The notes beneath the pieces are model-generated. The model saw only the letters and a program-made list of their open reading frames with translations. It did not search any database and was not told the origin of the DNA. From Clarkia xantiana subsp. parviflora (taxonomy: Eukaryota; Streptophyta; Magnoliopsida; Myrtales; Onagraceae), in assembly GCA_036873135.1 (NCBI GenBank), contig JAPTYO010000002.1, positions 42,027,452 through 42,091,451 of the forward strand: a DNA stretch of 64,000 bases, given 5' to 3'. The position numbers and the translations under genes are program-made. The first letter of the stretch is position 1; the number at the start of each line of letters is the position of its first letter. Below, piece after piece: positions 1-9,569 of the stretch.

Positions 1-3000
1 CTGTACCTCCCGATGGTTCGTCGGGGACTTCATCTCCTCGATTGCCCTCAGCTTCTCAGGGTTCACCTCGATCCCCCTCTGGCTCACCATAAAGCCCAGG
101 AACTTCCCTGAGTGCACTTCCAAGGCGCATTTGGTCGGGTTCAGGCGAACTTGATGGAGCCTCATCCGCTCGAATGCTGTGGCCAGGTTGTGAACATGAT
201 CCTCGGCCTGTCGGGACTTCACCAGCATGTCGTCCACATAGGCCTCCATGGTTTTCCCCAACATATCCCCGAACAACTTATTCACCATCCTCTGATAAGT
301 TGCACCTGCGTTGATCAATCCGAAAGGCATAACATCATAATGATATATGTCACTATCAGCATAAAAGGCGGTATGAGGGGCATCCTCCTCGGACATCTTG
401 ATCTGATTGTAGCCAGAGGAAGCATCCATAAAGCTCAGCAGCTCATGACCCGATGTGGTATCCACCAGCTGGTCGATCCACGGGAGTGGGTAGCAATCCT
501 TCGGGCATGCCTTGTTCAGGTCGCGGAAATCAACGCACATCCGCCACTTGCCATTGCTCTTCTTCACCAGGACTGGGTTGGCGACCCAAGTCTGGAATCG
601 GAGCTCCTTAATAAATCCAGCCTCGAGCAACCTGCCCACCTCCTGCTGGATCGCGATCTTCTTGTCGGCACCCATTGGGCGCCTTCTCTGTGTGATCGGT
701 TTGATCGAGAGATCAATTTTCAGCTCATGAGTAACTACCTCGGGGCTGATCCCTGGCATGTCGCTCGGGGACCAGGCAAACAACTCCTTGAACTCCTTCA
801 GCAGATCAATCAATTCTCGGGCCGTCTCCTCGGTCAGGGAGGACCCGATTTTCACCTTCCTCTGAGGCCCATCAATCTCGACCTCCTTCAAATCTTCCAT
901 CGGGGCGGGACGCCCAAACTCCTCTCGAGGGTCAGTGTCAGTCTGGAAAACGATCATAGCCTCTCGATTCCTCCTTCGGGTGGCATTGACATAGCACCTC
1001 CTGGAAGCTATCTGATCGCCCTGGACCTCCCCGATTCCGTGGTCAGTCGGGAACTTCAGCTTCTGATGGACAGTTGAGGCGACTGCCCCCAGCGGGTTGA
1101 TGGTAGTCCTCCCGATAATTGCATTATAGGTCCCCGCGGACTTGACCACTACGAATTCCACGTTCCTCTTCTCCGACTTCCAGCCACTACCGAATTCAAC
1201 CGGTAAAGTAATCATTCCCACCGGGTAAGAAGTGGAGCCAGAGAATCCGACCATCGAGAAGTCTGCGGGTTTTAAGTCCTTCCTGGTTTTTCCCATGGCC
1301 TCCAGTGCGTCCATGAACAGAATATCGGAGGAGCTCCCTCCGTCATTCAGGATTTGGTTCATCTCGTACCCATCTACGTTCAGGGTCACGACCAAAGCAT
1401 CATCGTGCGGGGTCTCCACGCCTATCAGGTCCTCTGCTGAGAAGGGAATCACCATTTCTTCTTTCGGAGTCCAATTTCGGGCCCTCTTGCCCAGTACCAC
1501 AGCAATGGGAATCCGAGAAGCATATACCTCCCGAGCTGCCGTAGTATCTCCTCCTGCAGCAAGTCCTCCGTGAATCACATTAATAGTTCCCCGCTTCTCC
1601 TTGCGGGCATTGGAAGACTCGGGCTTATCCTTCTTCGGGGATCGACCACGGGATCGGGAACGAGACCGCGATCGGGACCGGGATCGGCCCTGCTGCCCAG
1701 CCACAAATTCCTTAAGCTTCCCCTTCTGGATTAGCTTCTCAGTCTCTTTCTTCAACTCCCGACAATGGTTAGTGTCTTGACCGTTGGCACGGTGAAAGCG
1801 ACAATAACGGTCAGTGCGGGCTCCCATGGACTCTCCATCTTTTTTCGGGGGATACCTAGCGATACCATGTCCGTCCATCACCGCCAGGACAACACCCATG
1901 GAACAAATGAGAGGGTTGTAGTGGTCCTCCTGTTTGTCCGACTTCGAGGAACGCTTGTCTTCCCTCCGATTGGGACGACCTCGACCCCGACTACTATCGG
2001 GTTTATCTTTTCTCTTGCAGTCGTCCGAGGATTTGAACGACTGCTTCCCCCCGTTTGATTTTGGAGGATCGAGGTCTCCGGCAGCTATCTTCGACTCCTG
2101 GACGTCGATTTGCTGCTTCACTCTCTTCTGCAGCGCCTCCATGTTCCACACAGCCTTCTCAGCCACGCTGTGCATCAGGTCGGAACCATACGGTGCAGTT
2201 AGGTTCCGAATGAAGGTACGGATGGTCTCTCCCTCGGTCATTTCCTCATCAATCTCGGCCACGCTGGCAGTGTACCTTTGGTAGTAATGCGCCAGAGATT
2301 CGTCGGGCCTCTGTACCACCTCAGCCAGGAACCTCGCGCTTTTCAGGAGACGGCGACGACCCTGGTACTGCTGGATGAATCGATCATGCATCTGGGTCCA
2401 GCTAGAGATGCACCCTGGGGGGGGGGGGGGGGGGGGGGCTGAAGAACCACGTCAGGGCCCTCTCGCCAAGTGTGCCTGGGAACAAAACGCACACGATATC
2501 ATCATTCGGGGCTCTGCCTAGACAAGCCATGACATGCTTCTGGACATGACGAACGGGATCTCCCTCGCCATCATACTCCTTAATTGTCGGGATGCCCAGC
2601 CCTGGCGGGGCAGTGGTGTTCACCAATCGGGGAACGAAGGGATGAGTGGATCGATCTCTCAGCTCCGTCATCATCTTCTTCTGGTCCCCCATGCAAATGT
2701 TCACGATCTTCACCACCTGGTCGGGGGTGATAGGGCCATTGAGAGGAATGGTCCTATGCTGCACAGGTCCAGGTCCATCGACCACGAATTGCTCCGATAG
2801 GGCAGGCTCCTTGCCCTTGTCCTGGTGCCCAGGTTGGACCTCCTGCCCATCCCAATTCTCCATCGGCGGAGGTGGAGGCAACTCCTCCTCCTTCTTATTG
2901 GCGGCCTCCCTTCGGTCTAGGAGAGACTCCATAGCTTCCAAAAACACTGGCATGGCATCCATCACAGCCTTTGCCAAGTCCGGCTTTGCAGGTGCATCCT

Positions 3001-3221
3001 GGTCCCTCCTTGGGATCTCTTCCCGGCTCTCCGATGAGTTTCGAATGGAATCTTCACGATCCTCATGATGACCCCTTGTTTGAGAAACAGCAGGGGGGAT
3101 CATTACGATCAACAGTGCGTTCCGGTGGCCCTGAATTCAGAGTTCCAGCAGGGTGACGGGAACCACCGGATTGTCCTTGTCTCTTCTTTTGCTTGCCAGC
3201 CGTCGAACGGGTAGAAGCCAT
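1..3221 (-). pseudogene. gag-pol of Gypsy-1 (gag, protease, part of RT), frameshifted
   Basis: The polyprotein starts at the ATG at 3219-3221 (MASTRSTAGK). Gag has the usual plant Ty3/Gypsy capsid region, including the HTFVPRL-like and GEGDPVRHVQKH stretches at about 2500-2650, then a variant zinc knuckle at about 1755-1800 that reads C-x2-H-x4-Q-x4-C, with Gln where Gypsy-2 has His. An Arg/Ser-rich linker precedes the protease (DGGSSSD at about 1330-1350). RT contains YVDDMLVKS at about 215-240. The frame is broken at about 3095 by one extra C, and at 2417-2438, where a 22-nt C tract replaces about 8 expected bases in FFSLPPG. Left of 2417 the frame stays open to the window edge. In a live copy the product would form the particle and copy the RNA; this copy could not make a full polyprotein. 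Confidence 0.9.
2417..2438. repeat. 22-nt G homopolymer inside gag
   Basis: Twenty-two consecutive G (C on the coding strand) sit in the capsid region of Gypsy-1 gag, where the relative Gypsy-2 has a short CTGCCACCGGG-like stretch. The change is not a multiple of three and ends the frame shortly after a polyproline run. It could be genuine slippage or an assembly artefact. Confidence 0.9.
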
Positions 3222-3240
3222 TTTTGTTTTTTGCTTCGTT

Positions 3241-3257
3241 CCCACAGACGGCGCCAA
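3241..3257 (-). other. Primer-binding site of Gypsy-1
   Basis: Directly inside the 5' LTR the minus strand reads TTGGCGCCGTCTGTGGG. The TGGCGCCGT start is what plant Ty3/Gypsy elements primed by tRNA-Asp show. The same block sits beside the LTRs of Gypsy-2 and Gypsy-4, which fixes the LTR/internal border. Confidence 0.8.
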
Positions 3258-3945
3258 TGTTGGATCACGGTTGGAACTCCGATATGTTTTTGACGGAAAT
3301 CCGAACTCCTTCGCTCCAAGTAATCCTGCAAGAAGGGGATAGACCGGGCGATGACCCAAAATCCCTCTTCGATGCTTAAATGAGTATCTCGATGAAACTG
3401 GCAAGTATCAGTATGTAAATATGTGAACGTAATGATCCTGAGGTAACTCCTTCCTTTATATAGGGGAGGGGTCACCTCAGTTACCTGTGAGATAACTACC
3501 ACGTTCCGTTAATCTCAGCCCTGTAGCCCACGTTCCATCTTTTCAGGCCACTTCCCCACTATGTTGATAGTGGGCGTGTTTCTCGGCCTCGTTCTCTGGT
3601 GGCAAGTCCAGACGGATGTCGGGGACTCCATAGTTATCTCCTTTGGTCACCGCTCGGGGCCCCTCGTCATCGGGACAGGGCCAGCTTCTTAGGGATTCGA
3701 TATCGGAGCCTACTCAAAGGCATATCATCGGGGCCTACTCAAAGGCATATCATCGGGGCCTACTTAAAGGCATATCATCGGGGCCTACTTAAAGGCATAT
3801 CATCGGGGGCGTTCAGCTCGTATGTCGGGACCGACCTTGTCGGGACCTCTCGTATTGGTCTTCTGAGCCTCTTTTGGGGCCCAGTGGGCCTACTTCGCCG
3901 TTTAGTCGCCGTTAATGGGCCTGACGGCTATATCGAAACCCATCA
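3258..3945 (-). repeat. 5' LTR of Gypsy-1 (688 bp)
   Basis: On the plus strand it begins TGTTGGATCAC and ends ACCCATCA, giving TG...CA ends in element orientation. It contains a TATA region (CTTTATATAGG near 3455-3470) and the shared block near 3363-3379, here with one change (CCCTCTTCGATGCTTAA). Four tandem 25-bp units lie in its upstream part (3706-3806). Confidence 0.9.
3706..3806. repeat. 25-bp tandem repeat, 4 copies, in Gypsy-1 LTR
   Basis: Units of the type CGGGGCCTACTCAAAGGCAT followed by ATCAT repeat four times with one or two substitutions. The Gypsy-2 LTRs carry a single degenerate unit, so the array grew in the Gypsy-1 branch or shrank in the other. Confidence 0.85.
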
Positions 3946-3954
3946 GCCCCAATG

Positions 3955-4421
3955 TTGAATCCCTGAGGATGTTGGCCCTGTCCCAATGACTAGGGGCCCC
4001 GAGCGGTGACCAAAGGAGATAACTCTGGAGTCCCCGACATCCATCGGGACTTGCCACCAGAGGATGAGGCCGAGAAACACGCCCACTATCAGCGTAGTGG
4101 GGAAGTGGCCTGAAAAGACGGAACGTGGGCAAGTGGCCGAGATAAATGGAACGTGGGCTAACTGCCCCTGGCAGTTATCCCAACAGGTAACTGGGGTAAC
4201 TCCTCCCCTATATAAAGGAAGGAATTACCTCAGGACTGATATATACATATACTCATACACTGATACTTTCATACATACTTGCGTACATCGAGATACTCAT
4301 TTAAGCATCGGAGAGGGATCCTGGGTCACCGCCCGGTCTATCCCTTTTTGCAGGATTACTTGGAGCAAAGGAGTTCAGACTTCCGTCAAGAACGTGCCGG
4401 AGTTTCAACCGTGATCCAACA
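3955..4421 (+). repeat. Truncated LTR of the Gypsy-1 family, inverted relative to 3258-3945
   Basis: This is the reverse complement of roughly 3258-3695, diverged by scattered substitutions. It contains the TATA box (CCTATATAAAGG near 4208-4220), the block TTAAGCATCGGAGAGGG at 4301-4317, CCCTTTTTGCAGG near 4343-4355, and the LTR end GTGATCCAACA at 4411-4421. Its upstream part is missing. No primer site or gag follows, so it is a fragment or solo LTR rather than the 5' end of an element. Confidence 0.85.
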
Positions 4422-4427
4422 TACATA

Positions 4428-5326
4428 AGCATTTTTGGTTCAAAGAATTGGAATAGGAATAAGGAATACAGAATAGAGAATAGGGAATAACAAATATGTA
4501 ATATTAATATGTAGTTGTTTGGTTGACATGATGAATAGAGAATGCTAATTACAAATCCAATGTTTGGTTGATAAAATGTTATAAGTAAAAGAATGGAATA
4601 TGTCCTAATTGACATATATACCCTTTTAATATTTGTATTAATTAAATTAACAGTATTAAACATGAAAAAAAGTCAAGTCACATAGTATTAAACGAAAAAT
4701 TGTTTTTTTTATAAATTATTATCTTTTTACAAAAACAATCATTTTTTAAATAATTATTTGAGATATTGTAAAATTCACTACAACTAATAGAATATATTGT
4801 AATGAAAAAATAACATGTTAAATTATTATTCTTAATTAAATTGAAATATGATCACTTTTAATTAGATTTACCTACATGATATAATACATTATATAATATA
4901 CATACTACAAAAAAAAAACATGTTGTGTTCAGATTATGTAAAAAAAAAAAAAAAAGATTATGTAAAAAAACAAACATATTATGTAAAAAAAACAGATTAT
5001 GTACGTAAACGACGAAACAAATTGTAAGATACATGTTGTAAAATATTTAGAAAAATAAATTATGTACGTAAATAACTAGGAGTATGATATGCTGTAAATA
5101 AATAAATTAGGGTTATATATATAAATTAGGGTTAAAATAGTATTTTTACTTATTTATTTTAATTTTAGGAAACTTGGAATACTTAATCCTAGGGGTTAGG
5201 CTAGGATTAAGTATTCCCTCAAAATTGGGAATTAAGAATGCTTATTCCACATAATTTAAGAACCAAACAACACCATAGGATTACCCATTCTCAATTCCTA
5301 TTCCAAATCCTTGAATCAAACATGCC
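4428..5326. mobile_element. MITE-like DNA element with terminal inverted repeats (~0.9 kb)
   Basis: The left end (GCATTTTTGGTTCAAAGAAT, then TGGAATAGGAATAAGG) and the reverse complement of the right end (GCATGTTTGATTCAAGGATT, then TGGAATAGGAATTGAG) align over about 45 bases. The inside is AT-rich and non-coding and holds a perfect 17-bp hairpin at 5176-5217. No transposase is present, so it is non-autonomous. The superfamily and target duplication could not be settled by eye. Confidence 0.65.
5176..5217. repeat. Perfect 17-bp inverted repeat
   Basis: GGAATACTTAATCCTAG (5176-5192) is followed by an 8-base spacer and its exact reverse complement CTAGGATTAAGTATTCC (5201-5217). It lies inside the MITE-like element. 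Confidence 0.95.
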
Positions 5327-6094
5327 ATTACGTATTCCAATTCCTATTAAATCTTTTCATATATACCCAATATCAATTTGGTAAAAAATTAAAATAATTG
5401 CACTAAAGTGTCATTAATTGAATGCTTAATTAGAAATTTACCTAATTCTAACATTAACTTTCAATTGAGTGTCCAATTGAAAATATTTCGTTTTGTACAT
5501 TCAATTTCCTAACAAATTCATCTCTGAGTACATACTTCTCAAAATACAATACGTGGCTGACATGTGCGTCATTTCTCCGCAGTTTAACAAGAAATTATAA
5601 CAAATGAAAAAAATTAATCTGCAATTGAAATTTAGGTATCGTATTATGAAAATTTAATTAATTAAGAGTAGCGATTTGTAAATTGGATAGTGTACATATA
5701 GCGATTGGTTATTAATAAACATTCAAGGCTTAATTAGTATTAAAAAGGTATAATATGTTTTTCTAAATGTAATAACGTACATTTTTTATATGCAATATGT
5801 TTTAAAATGTGGTTGTTTTAGATGAAAACGTTAATTTCCCATTTTTTAGTTAAATTTTTTGAATGTACAAAGTTTGCTAACGTGGTAACACATTAAAACA
5901 GTAGCAATTTAATTAAAATATCCCAAAAAACAGTGCTTTTTTTAATAAAAGTATTAATTTAAAAATTGAATAACAAAGATAAATAAAACAATATGAAAGA
6001 ATATTTAAAATTAGGTGAATTTTTTTAAATCTAAAAAAAATATAAAATATAATTTAGAATTTATTTAAATTAAAATTATATTAAAATGTTGATT
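5327..6094. other. AT-rich intergenic DNA, nothing recognised
   Basis: No open frame, repeat array or element end was recognised between the MITE-like element and the Copia-A LTR. Confidence 0.6.
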
Positions 6095-6540
6095 TAGTTG
6101 GCATTTGAAGTAAATGGGCCGCCGTAATAGGAAGTCAATTAATATAAGTCCACCATCCTAAGTATAATTGAGGTTTGTCACATTCAGGATTTTGGGTCAG
6201 GCTGAAATCCCAATGGACCATACGAGACCCAAAATTGGGCCAACCCTATTGTACATGGTGCGACCGAATTTGTGAGTGAGCCCTTAGGGGTTTTGCTCAC
6301 CACCTCTTATAAATAGGAAATGTTAGAGATTTCTTTAGGGCTAATCACTCTCTCCCTTTTAGTTATGACAAAGAAACCCCTCTCCCTATTTACATAGTGT
6401 TTCGGCCGAACCTACCATCACATAAGGAGGTGCCGAATTTTCCTTGTGGAATTCACCCCCGAGATCCATTCAAACAACCGAATTGAAGAGGCTTTGCTGT
6501 GGAGACCATTGCATGTAGATTGCTTTCAATACATAGTTCC
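6095..6540 (+). repeat. Copia-A 5' LTR, first part (split by Gypsy-3)
   Basis: This stretch aligns with the reverse complement of the Copia-C LTR (34015-34606): TTGGCATTTG near the start, AGACCCAAAATTGGGCC, a TATA box (TATAAATA at 6308-6315), TTTCGGCCGAACCT, and GGCTTTGCTGTGGAGACCAT at 6490-6509. It stops at 6540, where Gypsy-3 begins. The alignment resumes at 33659. Joined, the parts give about 597 bp, close to the 592 bp of the Copia-C LTR. The first base pair of the LTR is mutated. Confidence 0.85.
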
Positions 6541-6667
6541 TGTTGCGTCCTGGTTGAACTGGGTCGTGTGGACGCGTCTGTCTGAGTAGGTTGTTCGGGT
6601 TTTGGGCTGACACCCTTCGTCTGGAAGAGGTTTTCGCCTTGTGCCGATGACGAGTGTTCGGTTTTAA

Positions 6668-6800
6668 CGCTGTGTCTCGGAAAAGTCGGTGTCTCAGGGA
6701 ACGGCTGTGTCTCAGGAGGAGTCTGTGTCTCGGGAAATGGTTGTGTCTCAGGAGGAGTCTGTGTCTCAAGAAACGGTTGTGTCTCAGGAAATGGCGGTTT
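6668..6800. repeat. 18-bp tandem repeat in the U5 region of the Gypsy-3 LTR
   Basis: Units such as GTGTCTCAGGAGGAGTCT and GTGTCTCGGGAAATGGTT alternate about eight times. The same array is in the other LTR (about 32885-33010), and a shorter, diverged version (GAGACACA core) is in Gypsy-6 at about 60858-60935. Period 18 keeps frames open, which produces spurious ORFs rich in Pro-Glu-Thr-Gln on the minus strand. Confidence 0.85.
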
Positions 6801-7222
6801 GTGCACAAGTCTGAGCGTCTGGGCACATCTTACTCCTATTTCTCTTCCTCGCCTTAGCTTTGGAGTCCGTTTCCAGCACAAAGGGCCAGTACTAGCACGG
6901 AGAGGGGGGGGGGGGGGGGGGGTGTGCTAGTGGAGCCCTCTCTGATGCCTAAGTCACGATTGGGGCTAAAAAGGTAATCTTAGAGAGAGAAAATATTTCT
7001 AGAGAGAAGTCAGAGCTCAAAGTGCCAAAGTTGGGCAAATGAGAGGATGTGTGAAAATGGGTGGCCAAGGCCTCCTATTTATAGGCTTCCTTGGGACCGG
7101 ACCCGGTTTTAGAGCGGTTTGATGACGGTTCAAAAGCAAGCGGTAACTGTCATCGATATTGGCAGTGCGCGAACTCGACTTCTCTATACGTAACGGTAAT
7201 CGCGTAATACCCGTAGAGCAAT

Positions 7223-7339
7223 CCGGACCTCGTCGAATTTGGGCAATTCGGCGAGGTCCGGTTTGCCGCGCAACCCGGACCTCCGGATTGCGAGCAATTC
7301 GGAGGTCCGGTCCGGACGCGCGTAACGCGCTTCCGGACC
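7223..7339. repeat. Three consecutive GC-rich hairpins in the Gypsy-3 LTR upstream region
   Basis: Three inverted repeats follow each other: 7223-7261 (CCGGACCTCGTCGAATT against its near-complement, about 16 of 17), 7275-7310 (CCGGACCTCCGGATT, about 14 of 15) and 7309-7339 (GGTCCGGACGCGCG, about 13 of 14). They are retained in the other Gypsy-3 LTR (about 33435-33550) and, rearranged, in Gypsy-6 (about 60355-60450). They lie upstream of the TATA box, i.e. in U3. Confidence 0.85.
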
Positions 7340-7441
7340 GTTTTGACCCTCGGGACATGTTTTTCGAATCGTAATGTGATTTTTGACGTGTTTACGAGGC
7401 CCAAAATATAATACGAACCCGAATTGGACATATATCCATCA

Positions 7442-8817
7442 CTTGCCCCCAAGTCAAGTAACGGTTCAAAACCTTTCTTGACTCTATTTTGAGTTAGGGT
7501 ACATGTCCAATTTGAGCTTGACGCTAACCTTCCGGTTTTGATTGTCGATTGGACGTAGAAGTCTTGATTTCGTCCGTCCTTTGATTTTTTGACCGAGTGA
7601 CTTTATTTCCTATCATCACGGTTAGTGCAATAGAGAATGCGCATATATATCGTGCAAACATGATTAACGCTAGGGATATAAGCAATTAGTAATGTGTCAT
7701 GCGGACATGCTTTTTATCATCATGCATGCACAAGTAACGGTCATGGCAAGAACGTAATTACGTGATGCTAGAAATATAATCCGTATACTCTAAAATGACT
7801 TAGCGATTAATGAATCATGAATCATGCGATATGCAAATCATGCATGTAAAATGACGAACTTGATATGCGTAATACCAAAATAATCATGTGCGTAAAGATA
7901 AATACTTAGAAGAGGGTGGAGTATACCGTAAGCACTTAGGCGTGGGTGTAGATGAATTACTCCTTTGATCCTTATCATCAAGGCATCTTTTGGGATATGT
8001 GATTACACTAATCCCCAATCATTCTTCCAGCTTTTTTGGAATTCATTTTTCATCCTTCTTTGCAAGTGATTGCTCCACCATTTCTAGAAACCATTTGCTT
8101 GTTCATAGTTTCTTCACCGTCGTAAACTTTAGGTGTATCCCGAAAGTTACGTGTTTGATTCTTGACTTGTTTTCAGAAATTGACACCACCAATCGAGTCA
8201 GATCATCGCAAGGATTCCGGCGCCGCCTTTAGAATTTCCATACGACGCCGGACGCGCCCACGCATGCCGGCGCGTGCAACCCACGCGCCGCCTTCCCGTG
8301 CTCCGTTCGCCGCGGTCTTTACCTTTCTGAAATCGTCTCGACGAGTGGAGTCCATTGTGATACTTTTTGTCACATTTTGAGGTAGTCTGGAAACTCGATT
8401 TTACAGGACAGCTTCGTCTCGGTTTTTGGATGTTGCCGTATTGTTGTTCCTTTGAGCTATTTGTCGTTGTTGTTGCATAGAGCTGCTCATTGGTGTTCGT
8501 ATGTTGAATAATTACTGGTTGGTTGTTGTTGCTATCGTCGTTAGCTCATGCCTTAGACGATTTTTTACCTCCGTGGATAGCTGTGGTAAAATTCCCCATT
8601 GGACATATTGCCCCCATGCCTTCGCGTAAAAGCCTTTTGGTCGGTACGTGTAGTTTTTCCCTTAACGGGTTTGTTGGTTGTCGAGAGTTGCCAAACGTCT
8701 TTGGGGGTAGTCGTTTGTTATCTTGATGCCTTAGAAAAATATTTTTCCCAAGTGTTGTCGTGTTTGCTCTTCACGGTTCGTCACGTTAGTCGCACCGCTT
8801 GCATGATAGCTTCTTGG
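7442..8817 (-). other. Gypsy-3 internal non-coding segment next to its 3' LTR
   Basis: This is the part of the Gypsy-3 interior between the 3' LTR and the Copia-B insertion. Open frames here are short and match nothing recognised. The last five bases (CTTGG, 8813-8817) are one copy of the Copia-B target duplication. Confidence 0.7.
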
Positions 8818-9013
8818 TATAGGAATGTATAGCTTTCCACATACAATATATCCTTGTGCATACTAGATCACTAGATTAGCTTAGCTTGTGAACTAAGTTA
8901 GTTTAGTTAGTTAGATCTTCTTACTAGTATATATACTAGTCCTATACATTGTAACACATGATTTTGGTTGATCAATACATTTCATATTCAATCTAAATCC
9001 TCCAAGCTTTATA
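8818..9013 (+). repeat. 5' LTR of Copia-B (196 bp)
   Basis: Begins TATAGGAATG and ends CAAGCTTTATA. It contains ACTAGTATATATACTAGT, a perfect 18-bp palindrome holding a TATA-like core (about 8922-8940). Confidence 0.93.
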
Positions 9014-9025
9014 TGGTATCAGAGC
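9014..9025 (+). other. Primer-binding site of Copia-B
   Basis: TGGTATCAGAGC follows the 5' LTR without a gap and is complementary to the 3' end of plant initiator Met-tRNA, the usual Copia primer. Confidence 0.93.
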
Positions 9026-9569
9026 ATGTACGTTTCTTGGCGATCAAGCAACCTGGATTCAGCTGGTTTCCGGTGGATCTTTGGCTTCGATTCTTCGATT
9101 TCAGCTTGGATTTGTGCTTCTATTCTTGATTCCGCTTGATTTCGACTCTTAGTAAGTCTCTTGGATCATGAACTGAGTTGATTCTCAGCTCAATTGAAGT
9201 TGTTTTTGGATCAATTCTGCGTAGCATTGCTAGTTGCTTTCCGGCCAAGTTTCTTCATCGCATTTGCTTCATCTACAAGTTTTGGTTCAAATTGTGCTTA
9301 CTTAGCCAGTTTTCTTGATTACGATTATGGATTTCGTGATCTTGATTCAATTCTGAGCACTTCTGGATTGGATTGCTGCATTCTTTTGATCTGGATAGTT
9401 GCGTATTGCTGGATTTGGCTGGCATCTTTTGTCCTATTGTCCAGCTTGCATAGTTGTACTCTTTTGGCCATTTCCGTTGGAATTGTGTGGCTGTGGTTGA
9501 TAGTTTGCTGGATTTTCTTGCAATTCAAATCTATTTGAATCTTAATATCAGTGGAATTGGTGCTGGATT

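Larger units (their letters stand above)
1..3945 (-). mobile_element. Gypsy-1: Ty3/Gypsy (Tat-like) retrotransposon, 5' part, truncated by window edge
   Basis: The element runs right to left: 5' LTR at 3258-3945, primer-binding site at 3241-3257, gag from 3221 downward, then protease and reverse transcriptase continuing past base 1. The order and the protein sequences match Gypsy-2 in the same window, and the LTRs share ends, TATA region and internal blocks, so both belong to one family. Only the 5' LTR is inside the window, so insertion age and target duplication cannot be read. The coding region carries two frameshifts, both in C homopolymers on the coding strand. Confidence 0.93.
6541..7441 (-). 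repeat. 3' LTR of Gypsy-3 (901 bp)
   Basis: It starts TGTTGCGTCC and ends ATATATCCATCA. It contains the 18-bp repeat array (about 6668-6800), a 19-nt G tract (6904-6922), the shared block in inverted form (CCCTCTCTGATGCCTAAG, 6936-6953), a TATA box (TATAAATAG on the minus strand, about 7076-7084) and three GC-rich hairpins upstream of it (7223-7339). An ACTTGGGGGCAAG-like purine tract lies just outside at 7442-7453 (minus strand), as expected for the polypurine tract. Confidence 0.9.

Noticed and set aside
2402..2440. Polyproline terminus of a protein
   Set aside because: It comes from the G tract that shifts the gag frame of Gypsy-1.
6453..6881. Minus-strand Pro/Glu/Thr/Gln-repeat protein in the Gypsy-3 LTR
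   Set aside because: It is an 18-bp tandem repeat in U5 and lies across the LTR border; no sign of a real gene.
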